Assembly: GCF_032854445.1 (NCBI RefSeq)
Contig: NC_088295.1
Location: forward strand, 10,775,385 to 10,839,384
DNA: 64,000 nt
Direction: 5' to 3'
Origin: Liolophura sinensis
Lineage: Eukaryota > Mollusca > Polyplacophora > Chitonida > Chitonidae
The notes beneath the pieces are model-generated. The model worked only from the letters and a program-made list of their open reading frames with translations, did no database searches and was not told where the DNA came from. Both the position numbers and the translations under genes were made by a program. Numbering within the stretch: the stretch's first letter is position 1; the number at the start of each line of letters is the position of its first letter. Below are positions 48,792 through 61,272 of the stretch, piece after piece.

Positions 48792-49152
48792 ATGGAGGGC
48801 AGGAAATATGAACTGATTTCGATGCTTCGCTCTCAATGTCGTTCGAAAGGATATGGAGGGTTTAAAGGACTTGGGCTCATCTTTCGACGCTTGGATAGAG
48901 ACTTTTCCAAGAAGATAACATTTCCAGAGCTTTATCATGGAGTCCGATCTTACGGCTTAAACATTTCAAACTCGGACTTCAGGCTGTTGTTTGACGCATT
49001 AGATAAGGACGGAAGTGGAGAAATTGACTTTCGGGAGTTTATGCAAGAACTGAGAGGTCCGCTGGCAGACTGTAGAAAGTCTGTCATAAGAGAGGCCTTC
49101 GATAAAATTGATGTGAATGGCGATGGTGTTATCAGCATTGAGGACCTGAAAG
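48792..49152 (+). CDS. Calcyphosin-like coding exon 1
   Basis: Codes for residues 1-120, EF-hands 1-3, ending one base into a Val codon before GTAAGG. Confidence 0.92.
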
Positions 49153-50402
49153 GTAAGGGTAGCTTCTAAGATAGAGCAGCGTAATAGCTAAACGTCGATG
49201 TCCACAGACGCTAGGCATTTTTTTATATTAGACATGGATGTAAACATAAAGTTAGATGAAAGCTTCGCGTTACCGAATTTCCAGTTGCAAGATTCATGTC
49301 ACACGTTAGCATAACCCGTTAGCACAATGCGAACACAAGGTCAGCATTACAGGGAAACAATACATGTAACTACAGAAAGCCTAGGGGGAAAACCGATTCA
49401 TTTTTTAGACTACCTGCAGCCTGTTATATTGACTTAGCAACAACCAATGATGTCTTAAATTTAAATCGTGAAATGCCACATTAAACCAACATACAGATAA
49501 AATCTAAATCGGTTCCTAACACGTGTTTTAAACTGTCATCTGTTATTTATTTATTTGAATCTTTTTTGGCCTCAGGCTTAATAACATATCATTGATATAG
49601 CACCTGCATTCATGATGTTGGTGGCGTTCAGCATGAAGGGAACAGTGCAACGACTGGTTGACCCGTATCAGTATAATGGCTCGGGCGGGGTGCCTTACTT
49701 GCCTTCGATAAGTCCTCTCAGGGAAGCAGCACTAGATAAAAGAGCAGTGGAAATCCGTCCTGCTACAAGGAGGCACATTACATATACCCTAAGGATTCCT
49801 TCGTCGTCTGAACAATATGTTGAGCACGACGTTAAACCCCAAGCACTCGCTAACACATGATGTAGGAAAATAATTGGGGTGTACACCGCGTAAATCTTGA
49901 TTCCAGTGTTTGAGCCTCTATACGCTCTATACAAAATTCAGGTTTAACTGTGGTTGACTTTCTGTTAACACACACATTTCCCAATGCAGACATTTTACGT
50001 CGTGTCATTTAAAGTTATTTCAAGCCATGTTGCTAATTTTTGTGATTTGATTTTTTTGTGTTGAAAATCTATTTAATTACCGACACAATAAGTTTTGGAC
50101 CAGAGGTTTTGAGTTTAACCTTGTAGTTTCAGTGAGATTCGTGTGTTACAGTTATCTACTCTGACAAAGCGCAAGAACATCCACGCTACAAATCGGGAGA
50201 ATGGACCTTAGACGAAACCCTCCGTTATTTTCTCGACGCACTGGACACTCCTGGCTGTCCCGACGGCAAAGTCACTTGGGACGAGTTCCTCATCTTTTAT
50301 TCTGGCGTTAGTGCTACAGTGGATGATGACTGTTATTTTGATTTGCTAATGAGAGCTTGTTATGATTTACCCAGAGGATGGCCACGTGGAACTGTCTGGT
50401 AA
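48792..50402 (+). CDS. Calcyphosin-like EF-hand protein, two exons
   Basis: Exons 48792-49152 and 50152-50402 are joined across a 999-bp intron (donor GTAAGG, acceptor GTGTGTTACAG) and encode 203 residues; human CAPSL has 208. EF-hand loops are at residues 35-46 (DRDFSKKITFPE), 71-82 (DKDGSGEIDFRE, canonical) and 107-118 (DVNGDGVISIED, with D at position 12 as in human CAPSL). A fourth, insertion-bearing degenerate hand is DTPGCPDGKVTWDEF. The segment KGLG.IFRRLD and the middle linker LRGPLADCRKSVI also fit the family. It is a soluble calcium-binding protein; relatives are linked to ciliated cells. The ATG has a good context (AAAATGG) and is the first after an in-frame TAG at 48753. The N-terminus is about 20 residues shorter than human CAPSL, so a further upstream exon is possible. 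Confidence 0.93.
49540..49858 (+). mobile_element. SINE family 2, body and tail
   Basis: Positions 49617-49858 match the 31985-32240 copy (AACGACTGGTTGACCCGTAT, CCTAAGGATTCCTTCGTCG, GAGCACGACGTTAAACCCCA, tail AAGCACTCGCTAACACA). Just upstream, TTATTTATTTATTTGAAT at about 49542 is a tail scrap of family 1. Both lie in the calcyphosin-like intron. Confidence 0.85.
50152..50402 (+). CDS. Calcyphosin-like coding exon 2 (terminal)
   Basis: Codes for VIYSDKAQEHPRYKSGEW, the degenerate fourth EF-hand and the conserved C-terminus (DDDCYFDLLMRACYDL), ending GTVW and TAA. No ATG-started open frame reveals it; it shows only through splicing. Confidence 0.92.
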
Positions 50403-50846
50403 TATGAAGTAGCAGGCCATAGCCGTGTCCACATAAAGATGGCTTTAAGTGTTCCCTTTTCAGCGGCAAGCCTAATGAGCTCATGGAGCTAGTTTGCTGC
50501 TTTGGTAAATGGATTCTAAATGTGAAGTTGATATTAATGCTTCAAAAAGTTTCAGCTTAGTTGGCAGCTAAATGCTATGTGTGTAGTACCACAGTTTTTT
50601 CAAAAAGCGTAGTCAAATTATTGTGCGATATTAAGCTATCTATGAAGTAACAAACGTGCATGAATATGATACAACGTACAATATAAAAAGAACCCATACA
50701 TTGTTTGGGTTTTTTTACGGCTGGAAACAAACGCTGTGTTTGTAATGAACTGTTAAGCAACACGAATTTCCTACCACACACATGCTACTGAGGTGCACCA
50801 TGAGCTAATGTTTCACAGGACGTAAAAGAAACAGATAAACTAATTC

Positions 50847-50875
50847 AATAAACTCATTATGTTTGCGTCAATAAA
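50847..50875 (+). promoter_or_regulatory. Polyadenylation signals of the calcyphosin-like gene
   Basis: Two AATAAA hexamers, at 50847-50852 and 50870-50875, lie about 450 nt past the stop codon. They imply a 3' UTR of about half a kilobase. Confidence 0.5.
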
Positions 50876-53800
50876 CTATCATTGGGAAGGCCGTTATACT
50901 TTGTTATCATATATTATTACGTAAGCGTAAGTTGATATTTTTCATTTGTGTACTTACTTTACCGAACTTTACGTCGACCTTATTGCTGTATAAATATTAC
51001 AAATTGACCACATTTGTGTAACACACAGCTTCTCCAAGATACTAAACCACATTCATCCTACATAAGCTACACAATGGGAGCTCATATAATGCCTATTAGA
51101 GAGCACGTAAGTTTGTTAAATTTTGTTGAATATAAAATCTTCTTGACCTCGTTTCGTTCCGAAGTGGCAAATTTTTTGATGAAGATTTTATAAAAATTAC
51201 ATGTACGTATAAATTGTAACAGGGTGAAATGTAACAGGATGCAATGTAAAGACATAGTGTCGTAGAACTGGATGTCATGTAACAGTATTCTATGAAACAG
51301 GTTGGTATGTTACAGGAAGATGTGTAACGGGATGCCATATTACATGGTCACATGTAACTCTCAAATATTACAGGCTGCCATAAAACAAAATTCCATGTTA
51401 CAAGAATAGCCTTATCAAACTAAGGGTGCACATACCTTGTTGGCCTTTTTTGTTAATTAGATATATTGGTCATCGATCTTAACAACTTGTTTATATGGGT
51501 ATTTGGAAGAAGCTTGCGAATTACCGGGAGCCGATTCATGACTTCAGCAATGTCAGGAACATCACGAAAAAAAGTCCATTGTAATTATTTTCAACTGCTG
51601 GGGTAAGGATCGTTTTAATTGCATATGCCAATAAATCATCTCGTAATCAAATAAAGGATTTAATCGGCTAAGCTCGATAGAGTTATTTTTTTTCAGTCAT
51701 GCCAAGGTGGTGAGGCATTAAAGCTTGGGGAGCACATAAGGACTATCCGTGGCTGCCAACATTGAAATGCGGTACCGATAATCACTGCACTCTGGTAACA
51801 AGAACAGAGGAGTTCTACCGAGTGAAGATCCAGGACGGACTATGCTTAGTTCCAATAAGTAATGACAAGCGAGTGATTTTGTGCGAGCCCAGGGAATAAG
51901 AACTCCGCTGTTGCACAGTATATACACATCCCCCTCACACCTCATCAATTATTTACTGTTACTGCTTCCGACGTAATATTGCCTCCCCAGACCATATTCT
52001 GATGATGGTAACACACGATAACAAGTGCAAATGTGCAACTTCACGTTCCCTGTTCATCGCGGTATTACCGAGGGTAATGAGAGCGTCTGGTGAAAATCAT
52101 GTCCGTTTTCCTCCTCCTAACAGTAGTTTATTGATTCAGCAGTGACTAACATTATCGCCAGCTTACCTTATACAATGTACACACCGTGGAGTACAAAACA
52201 TTCCCATTTTCCACCTGGCACTATATCTGCATATCTGGATTTGATATTTAAGGGAAAGAGTGGCACCTCGTTACAGAAATCAACTTACACCATTTCTCTT
52301 TCAGGAACTAACAAAATCCAAGAGTAACGGTTTTAATACAATTTACCGTTACAAGAATCATCTTCCTGAAATGTGAAGATTTTGATTTGTAGTTGGAAAC
52401 GCACCCAGGCGTATGCATGTCCGTCATCGCAATAAGGAGTACGCGAAGGAAAGAGAAATCCGATAAACGAAAGTCCATTATTTTTATTTTAGTTGTAAGT
52501 AATTATGTAATATAATTATTTTTATCGTTCATTCTTCTGAATTTGCCCTGCATTTCGTGAAAGTGTTTAGCTGCAGATTAAATTTATATATGATCAACCT
52601 TAGGTCTATGTACATCGAGTAGACAGATATGCTGACTATCTACGTGTACGTAATCACACTGTGTTTCCACCATAATAATAGGCGTAAACTGTAGGTTATC
52701 ATAGTTATAGCCATTGCAAAATAATTCTGTACAATTTATTTTGGACGAGAGCATCAATTACCTCACCGGTGAGAGGAAGTGCATTTGCCTCCGTACACAC
52801 AACCGTGAAGCGTCTGCAATGTATAACTGATATAACTCGTGTGTTCTTTTATACATAGCCATGTTTATACAATGCATTCAACGTTTCTCCATTCCGCTGG
52901 GCGTAATAGAGTACAAATATGCTTTGGATTGATAAAATAGTAATTAAAGCTCATTATACTTTTACCAGCTTAACTGAAAAAATGGGCGTAGAATTAGAGA
53001 ACAATGAATCGAAAGGCACATACAGTTATGAGGGAGATAAGAATGTTGCAAGAAGCTGGATATTTTGTTAATCGGGTATTTAGATAATAAGTTTTAACAA
53101 TTGTACGTTGTGATAAATCGTGGGCTGAAATGTGTCCACCTTTGGTGTACGTGATAAAATCAATTTTGAAACAGTAAAACTGGATGTCATGAGAAATAAA
53201 TAATTCAAAGTAAAATAGCGTCTCAATGGTATTTTTGCAGGGTGTGCTATCTATAGATTAATTTATATTTTGATTTATTATTTAGGTTTTATAGGCTCGT
53301 GACATATTTATGTGAAATGTTATTTTATGCTAAAAGTCGTGGGAAATTTGACGGCTGACTCACGATCGGATTGAAATCAGTGAAGAGATTTTCACAGATG
53401 ACACATCTACATGGACTATAACGTGTGTCCTATTATCAGGTTATGTGGTTGGTACTCTCCGTAACTCATACTTACGCTAACACTACACCATTTACATGCA
53501 AAAATAGAGATCGTGGGAAAATTCAAACACCAATAGGACCGTGGGAAAATATCTCTGACATGGTTGAAATTGAGAAGGCTTCCCTTAATCAATATAATAT
53601 GCAAGTCCGCTTTGGACACTGGTCTGTCGTGGTCAGCTTGTTCAGTCTCTCAATGTACTGCCACTATACGCAAAACCGAAACGGACCCTTTCATATCGAT
53701 TTTATCACGATACCTGAAAATATTACGTAGCAAGTATTTACTTACACTACAGGGGGGAATAATCCAAAACACAGTAACCAGCTTCACAACTTCCATGTTG

Positions 53801-53895
53801 TCTCCCCTGGCTCTGCCGAACGTTGGCGGGCTATGGCCAAGTTGCTGAGCACTGATTATAGCCTGTAAATCCACCGCTGCTAAATGTCCTTATGA
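50876..53895. other. Intergenic, no gene recognised
   Basis: AT-rich; contains the 15-bp repeat at 51215-51385. Open frames at about 53425-53870 overlap on both strands and lack motifs. Confidence 0.4.
51215..51385. repeat. Degenerate 15-bp repeat
   Basis: About ten imperfect units of TGTAACAGGATGC.. follow one another at 15-bp spacing, with one longer unit near 51260. Sequence divergence is high, so the array is old. Confidence 0.7.
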
Positions 53896-53899
53896 AATG

Positions 53900-54055
53900 T
53901 TTTCTCCTGGAGAACCTGTAAGCCCATTGCTGCCATAGGTCGGTATGAAGGTGAAGCGTTGCTCCTGGAGAATCCACTGCTGCCGGAGGTCGGCAGAGAG
54001 GTGAAAAGTTGACCCTGGAGAACCTGTAGGCCCACTGCGTCCAGAGGTCGGTATC
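53900..54055. repeat. Short 50-58 bp tandem repeat, three units
   Basis: CCTGGAGAA recurs at about 53906, 53964 and 54014, each time followed by CACTGC/CATTGC and GAGGTCGG/TAGGTCGG. The middle unit lacks 8 bp. Confidence 0.8.
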
Positions 54056-54454
54056 CTCTGTTCTATTCCCAAAATCAGGGAGAGGTGTGAAAAAGTGAAA
54101 AAAGAAACATGGGAAAGCCTTTCAATCACCAGTTCAAAGTAAACACCGAGATAGAGATGTATGCATAAGAATAAATATCTTGTTGATTCTCAAATTAAAA
54201 TATGATCAACTGTGCCTTGGTACCATTGTACCCATTCTAGAGTCGAGAAAAATTGCTGCCGTGGTAATGTTTCGGTCATAGGAACAGTTGACTATTTGAT
54301 TGAGTGTGGTTATCAAATGGGTGTTGAGAGGACAATTCATTCGGTAGAAGGTAAAACGTTTTACATGCGTAAAAGAGTAAAATTATTGACTCCTAAATAT
54401 CGTTATGATTAAGCATGGCATATTATTTGGTCAATGCTGTGACTGAAAGCTTGG

Positions 54455-55285
54455 TCTGTTAGTCTATTGTGGAAACTCATGGATATAGTCTCTCAGATAT
54501 ACCATGAGTCTTATTGTGGAAACTCAGGGATGCAGTCTTTCAGATATACCGTGAGTCTATTGTGGAAACTCAGGGATATAGTCTCTCACATATACCATCA
54601 GTCTATTGTGGAAGCTCAAGGATAAAGTCTCCAGGATATATCATGAGTCAATTGTGGAAACTCAAGGATAAAGCCTCTCAGATATACCATGAGTCTTATT
54701 GTGGAAACTCAGGGATGCAGTCTTTCAGATATACCATGAGTCTGTTGTGGAAACTCAGGGATATAGTCATTCAGATATACTATGAGTCTATTGTGGAAAG
54801 TCAGGGATATAGTCTGTCAGATATACTATGAGTCTGTTGTGGAAACTCATGGATATAGTCTGTCAGATATACCATGAGTTTATTGTGAAAACTCAGGGAT
54901 ATAGTCTCTCAGATATACCGTGAGTCTGTTGTGGAAACTCAAGGATATAGTCATTCAGATATACCGTGAGTCTATTGTGGAAAGTCAGGGATATAGTCTG
55001 TCAGATATACTATGAGTCTGTTGTGGAAACTCAGGGATATAGTCTCCCAGATATACCATCAGTCTATTGTGGAAACTCAAGGATAAAGTCTCCAGGATAT
55101 ATCATGAGTCAATTGTGGAAACTCAAGGATAAAGCCTCTCAGATATACCATGAGTCTATTGTGGAAACTCAAGGATAAAGTCTGTCAGATATACCATGAG
55201 TCTATTGTGGAAACTCAAGGATAAAGTCTCTCAGAGTCTGTTATGGAAAGTGAGGGATATAGTCTCTCAGATATACCATGGATTA
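54455..55285. repeat. 46-bp minisatellite with a 461-bp higher order
   Basis: About 18 units of roughly 46 bp run from TCTATTGTGGAAACTCAGGG to CAGATATACCATGAG. The unusual pair with CTCCAGGATATATCATGAG occurs at about 54630 and again 461 bp later, as if a block of ten units had been duplicated. Confidence 0.93.
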
Positions 55286-55289
55286 ATAG

Positions 55290-57185
55290 ACTTCTCCTTA
55301 TACAGGAATAAAAAACTGAATACGTCTGCGTTGTTAATATCAGGGCCTTATAGGACATAGCCATTCTCTGGTTAGGTAGAAGTCAATTTCTTTTAGGTTT
55401 ACATGTTTAATCGTACTTCCGACTATTTTGATTCTCAGTAGATGTTTGAGGATCGGATTGTAGAGAAGGGCTTTACTAAATGGTACGAGTTCGCTTCCGC
55501 ATTTACAGAGGAAACAATTAGAGTAATACGGTCACTGGAGAATGAGGTACTTCCAGGGAATTCGATCGTTGTAAGAAAATTGGAAATACCTCAATTTACA
55601 CTTATATCCGGTGCGCCTCTCTGGAAAAATATCCTGGATTTCAAAAGCACAGAAGAGCAAGATCTTAAACAACCATGGAAATCACTCTGCCCTTAGTCAA
55701 TCAAGATATCAAACGTGAGAAAAAGTGCATAGAGTGCATTAGATATGGTTTGAGGTCCAGTCATACTCATGTCCTAAACTTTATTATTATATTACTATGT
55801 TATACTGTAACTCTTCTCACTCATGCATTGACAGATTGTTCAAATCCGCCTTTTGGTCGTTTGATCTCTTAAAACTTTGTAATTTTGGCTGGTTTATGGA
55901 ACGACCGTGCAGAGAACAACTTCAGTGGAAAAGGAGCCTTCCATGACCTACCAAGACCAATGACTGTCGCACTTTATTTTTGTTATTGTCTTTTTGCGCC
56001 ATATTTATTTATTTATTTGATTGGTGTTTTACGCCATACTCAAAAATATTTCACTTATATGACGGCGGTCAAACATTATAACGGGTGGAAACCTGGTAGA
56101 GCCCTGGGGAAACCCTCAACCATCCGCAGGTTTGTTGCCAGACCTTCCCAAGTACGGCCGGAGAGGTAACCAGCAAGAGCTGGCCTTGAGCTCACAGGGA
56201 CCGCACTGGTTAGAGGGTCATCCTGTGTCATTGTGCCGTTCATTGTGGCCGCTAACCACCTCTGCCACGGGGATGATGGGCGAGTCATGCTGCTCAGTGA
56301 TTATGGGATGGACAACTACATTGGAAATTGACTAGTTATTTGGTTGGTTCATGCAATGATCAACTTCAGCGGTAAGAGGACCCTCGCTGGAGAAAACACA
56401 TATTAGATAAATAAATAATGAAGTAAATAACCGAACACCAACAGTCAGCAACAGATATGGAAAAGTAATAAAAAGTGAACATATAAATGACACACTCAAG
56501 TTTGCTTACCTAATGATGGGCGGACAGCAAAACGTTCCAGTTTGTTTTTTATCTTTATTCTGGCAGCTGGGGTTCAAACAGATGTCAAGAGGAGTGTTTT
56601 TACATGACACGCAAATATCTGAGTCCAGGTCGTGAAATTTGTTTATTTTTATAGATCTCATGCATGTGTTCTCTCATGCGTGTGTTAATTTCAGATTCCA
56701 AAAACATGTGGGAATGTAGTGGCCAATTCTCTGCGGGCATGAGATCAGATCCAGACTGAATCTATGTCAATAACCCAAAACATTTGCTATACGACATGTG
56801 CCCTTGCGATATATTCAGTGAATCATCTGGTATTATAGAAACATAAACAAAATATTAACAATAGATCTCAAAATGGAAGATTTTAAAAAGATTTTCACCT
56901 TTTGGTAAATAAGAAGAGTGAGACAAATATAAAAATCAACTATGAACTGTTTATAATTTGAAGATTTCATAAAACTAGAACTGCATGCAGTTATACGGCT
57001 TCCAAGCGGTCTGTACACACAGCTTTTAGCGTCTACTCTCTAAAACCTTCGACTTTCTCCACCACAAACCGTTCAAGTCTAAAAGTTCTGTGCTCTACTG
57101 AAAAGATCCCAGATTTGCTTGATATGAGCAAAATAAACGTAATCCATATTAAACTAACCTTTCCGAACGAGTGACTTGTATGTAA
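55290..57185. other. Intergenic with one full-length SINE and an orphan open frame
   Basis: An 84-codon frame at 55442-55696 (starts MFEDRIVEKGFTKWYEF) has protein-like composition and a possible acceptor just upstream (TTCTCAG), but no family I know. Otherwise no gene is seen. Confidence 0.35.
55999..56267 (-). mobile_element. SINE family 1, nearly full length
   Basis: Reads from TTTATTTATTTATTTGATTG, through ATATTTCACTTATATGACGG, CCCTGGGGAAACCC, CCATCCGCAGGTTTG and ACGGCCGGAGAGG, to GTTAGAGGG and the reversed head CTAACCACCTCTGCCACGG. It is the reverse complement of the 43308 copy, more diverged. I found no clear target-site duplication. Confidence 0.85.
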
Positions 57186-57470
57186 CTTGACGTCCTGATT
57201 ACGAATCTGGTCGTATTTTTTCCTTGCAAGATGTACTTCTGTCGTAAATTGCCATCAAAAATTGAAGACTTTCAATTTTCCACCATATTCTTAGATCACG
57301 TGACAGAAAAGTAATTTTCTCAAAACTGCTGAGTGGAAGGGGCTATATATGTACTGTGTGTATGCTGAAAATTTGTGAGCTGTTTTAATAAATACATGCT
57401 ATACAGGGATTCAATATTTGAGAAAAGGCCCATTTACTATATTTTGGAACATTTGCAAGAGTATGTTATA
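57186..57470. repeat. Dispersed CACGTG-containing repeat, copy 1 of 3
   Basis: Opens TTGACGTCCTGATTACGAAT, carries TCACGTGACAGAAAA at 57296-57310 and GTATGCTGAAAAT, and ends in TAAATACATGC. Copies 2 and 3 follow at 57533 and 58595. Confidence 0.75.
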
Positions 57471-57532
57471 TAATGCATTAACACTCTATTCGTGGCTATG
57501 ATGAATGTAGAAATATTGTAAGCATGCCACCC

Positions 57533-57790
57533 GACGTAGTTTGACGTCCTGATCACGAATCCGGTCCTATTTTTCTCCTACCACAAATTTTTGTTTTGTA
57601 TATTTTTGTCGATCAAAACCGCAAAAGGGCAATTTTCCCTATTTTTGCAGGTCACGTGACAGAAAACTGTTACAGCTTTAATCGCTGTGTATAAAGGACT
57701 ATAATGTAATGTATGTATGGTGAAAACTGTAAACCTGTGTCAAAAAAACATAGGAAACACGCCTTTGGCGAATAATGTCAACAGCCAGAT
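57533..57790. repeat. Dispersed CACGTG-containing repeat, copy 2 of 3
   Basis: GTTTGACGTCCTGATCACGA, GATCAAAACCGCAAAAGGGC, GGTCACGTGACAGAAAACTG and GTATGGTGAAAACTG occur in the same order as in copies 1 and 3. Confidence 0.78.
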
Positions 57791-58213
57791 TTACCACATT
57801 TGACACATTTTGATACATATACATGCTATATAGTGTAATACAATGTATGGATGGCTGTGAAGAATATATATCATGTATATGTTCTCTTAATTATCTGGAC
57901 TGTACTGCAGTTCCGATTGGTTCACGCAGGTCATTGCAACCCAATGTTGTGCGCGTATTTCTGAAAGTCAACTTAGTTTTGCGCAAACCTTGTCTTCTTT
58001 ACTACACGCCAACCAGGCCCCGATGATTGACAGATATCTACATGTGCCCTGGTCCAGGTGTTCGTTTTCTGACAACAGTCGAGCTATTAGTAATGCAGTC
58101 AGTCAGTGGATGGCAGGTGGTGGATTATTACGTGGGAGTATAAACTTGCTGTTACAAGGTCCATGATTTTTGCGTTATTTCTTATAAAGAGATTAAGCAT
58201 CCTAGACCTGAGA

Positions 58214-58318
58214 ATGGATCGCTGTTCTCAGGCGCAGCATCATCAAGCTCGCCGATCGGTTCGCGAGAATGTGAATGACCGGCTAATGACCCTTGAAAGT
58301 TTCAAAGCCGTGTATCTG
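58214..58318 (+). CDS. Possible first exon, unidentified
   Basis: ATG opens 35 codons (MDRCSQAQHHQARR, then SVRENVNDRLMTLESFK) ending at CTG before a weak donor GTTAAGT. Composition is protein-like, but length and donor are poor evidence. It may belong with the terminal-exon candidate at 61273-61364, although the phases need at least one further exon. Confidence 0.15.
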
Positions 58319-58594
58319 GTTAAGTATTTATTTTCGACCAATAACTTATGCTCTCATATGAAAGATATAAGTGTAGAGAAAATGTGTATGGGAATTGGAA
58401 GTGAAAATTGCGTCTGCCAAGTGGACTAGTACATATATAAGTAGATAGCAAGAGAGCTGCTGGAAAAATTTTCTCTGACTTGACCTAATTACAGAAGGAT
58501 TTGAACGCTAACCGTCTCCCGGGTGTGTGGTATGCCGCAGATGTGTCTCGGGAAGTTAAACGGCGAAGATGATTAACATCGGGAAATTGACATT

Positions 58595-58800
58595 AGGCAG
58601 ATAGCGACGTATAGTTTTGCCGCAAATTGCGATCAAATTGCGAAAAGCGCAATATCCAACATATTTAGCGGTCACGTCACAAAAAACTGTTATAGATGTA
58701 AAGTTGAAAACCACTGAGTGCAAAGCGCAATACTCTTTGTATGCTGAAAATCGTTGAGCTGTGTTGTTAAAAAAGATGGGACATGCACACCTTCGCAAAA
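58595..58800. repeat. Dispersed CACGTG-containing repeat, copy 3 of 3
   Basis: GATCAAATTGCGAAAAGCGC, GGTCACGTCACAAAAAACTG, GTATGCTGAAAATCG and GAGCTGTGTTG are collinear with the other two copies. The central word is CACGTC here. Confidence 0.72.
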
Positions 58801-61272
58801 CGACAAAAACTGTTCAAAGGGGAGAATAAAATAATCTCAGCAAGAGCAATAGTCTTCCAAGCGAAACTTAAAAGCCTAATTAACAGGTATAAGCATTTAC
58901 CATCGTACAAGTTCAATACATCCATCCCTAATTTAATAGGCGTTTTGTCTTTAAACATTTGTTTCCTTGATCAAAAAATTTATACTATAAAATATGTTGG
59001 TCGAATGAGTGTTAGAAAAAATGTTATTTTTCTTTGAAAATCGCATTCAGGTTGCCTCATCTCATGTCTTTAGTACTGTAAATATGATCCACTTTTCATT
59101 GCTGACCAAATTTGCTGCCATACGACTGGGTTAGGTAGGAGATAGATAGTGGTTAATGTTCTCCCGAGAGTCAGGCTTATTTCAGCGAAATGCCCGCCTC
59201 TGCAATCTCGAGTAATAGTGACATGGGGATGTGCCTCATACGGAGCAGTCAGAAAATTCAGCTGCCAGTGGAGAGTTGTTGAGCAAGTGTCACATTGCCA
59301 TCAACACGCTCGTCCCTTTAGGACATGGCGTCGTCGATTTATGGCAAATCGCCAAATGCCAAATTTTGAAGAAAATAATGACATTCTGTCGGTAGTTTAT
59401 GTTAAGCACGAATAAAGCCATAATAAATGACAGGCAAGCCCGGGATGCACTGTAGTGGTCGGAGAAAAGTACCTCTAAGTATGATTCTGTTGATTATGAA
59501 CGGATGTGTTTGGAGCTGACTGTTTCGAAGCGTGGAAGCTGTTATATTTTTATGTACATGTTTCTTTTTTCCAGAAACACGGTATACCTTGCCATTTCAT
59601 AAAGATTTACCGTGAGGACAATTGTGCTTCGACTAAAACACACATGACGGCGCTTATCCAGAAGTGTTGACGTATAATCCCGGGAGATAAACACATTTAG
59701 CTACGAATTGTCAGCAGAAGATGACGAATGGTCTTGACTATCTCACATAGGCCGGACATACAAAGGTGCAAGCATTGTGAAGTCAGCACGAGCTGATTTC
59801 TGGACGACCCACGGCAATAACGATGCAGTCGTGGCCGAGACAGCGTGGTGCCGCCTGATCTCTAATCGGAGTAAAATTGTGCAATCAGGCGCTGTGCTAA
59901 AATAGCCAGGCATAGGAACTGCTGAAGTCTGTTTCAAATAACAGTTAATTATCCTTCCGGTTCGTTTATTCTGGAACTAAAAAACGCCAAAGGGTTGATT
60001 TGTTGTTGTATCGTTTTACAGTGCTTTATTCTCAAAGAAAAACTATGAACTTGAACTGAACCGGTAAAATCACCCCAAAATTAGTTTGTATTTATTGTCC
60101 TTAAGGTTAGTGTAACTCTTATTTATAAGGGGTAAGACATGGTGTGTGAGTGGGAGGGGGAGGGGTGTTCCAGCTGTTGTAACTTGGGGTTTTACGTCGT
60201 ACTTAGGTGTGTGTACATATTCTATGCTTTCTTGTGGCAGTGCCAGTCCATGAAGCAAAGGTGCTGCCGCCACTGAAGTGACATGACACCAGACATGACA
60301 ACCCACCCAGTCACATTATACTGACATGAAGTCTTTGGTATGACCCAGTCCGGGTTTGGTCCCAGGTCTTCGCGATTCCCATGATATATTACAGGACATG
60401 CAGCACAGAGAGTGAAACCAGAGCAGCGAGGAAGTCATTCTCCGAATACTACAGGCAGAGTTCAGTAATTACAGATCCTCATCGTCAGAGAATGTTACTC
60501 TTTTGCCAGTATCTCTGTCATAAAGTAACCCCGTTGACAGATACATATGTATGCACCTAATTTTGAGCGTTCTCTTCCTATTTCTAACAAATCAATTTTG
60601 CATATAAAGGGTAAGCGCATAATTTGTGGAAATTCAGTATAACAGAAAATACCAAACATTACATTGTCTGTTCGACAATACGAACATATTTGAAACCATA
60701 TGCTTAATTCCTGATACATTTATCAAATACGCGATTTATATATGCATTGTTACATTTTCGCCTCGTTAATGGGCCTTAAATTTACTATCTAGGGTATAGT
60801 CACCTGTACTGTTTTGTGGCAGGGGTAGTCGATCGGTTTTTGTAGGCTGGTTGAGTGCCATGCGCCGGCCTTTGCTAAGTGATGCCATGGATAATTGATT
60901 ATGGATTGGATTCATCATCTTGCTTGGTTGACGTCTGTAACGTTACCCACTCACTATACGTAAATACCATCACATCTCAGTGGGCTCAATCCACTGGGCC
61001 GCAGACACATATCTTGACCATGTCAGAGTGGACAAAGTCAAGTCAGTTATGATCTGTACTGACAAAGTATGAGATGTGTGCACAAATTCTGTAAGCCATG
61101 TTACGTCTGTTTTTTGTCAGTTCTCTTACTATAACTTCGTAAAAGGAATTCACCGTATTGGTATTTGTCTAGTCGTTTGCAATAGTAATATTTCATACAA
61201 ATTTCATAATAGGAGATTGCACCAAGTTTAGGAGCTGATATGAATTCATAACTCTTATGTGCTTCTGTTTAG
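58801..61272. other. Intergenic, no gene recognised
   Basis: An open frame at 59149-59415 and several shorter ones lack motifs. A SINE family 2-like copy lies at 60180-60375. Confidence 0.4.
60180..60375 (-). mobile_element. SINE family 2-like element
   Basis: ACTTGGGGTTTTACGTCGTA is followed by CTTGTGGCAG, AAAGGTGCTGCCGCCACTGA, CCACCCAGTCACATTATACT and TTTGGTATGACCCAGTCCGG, then GTTTGGTCCCAGG, the same order as the 24815-25140 copy. Confidence 0.75.

Noticed and set aside
49612-49860. 82-residue open frame in the calcyphosin-like intron
   Set aside because: It is the translated body of a SINE family 2 copy.
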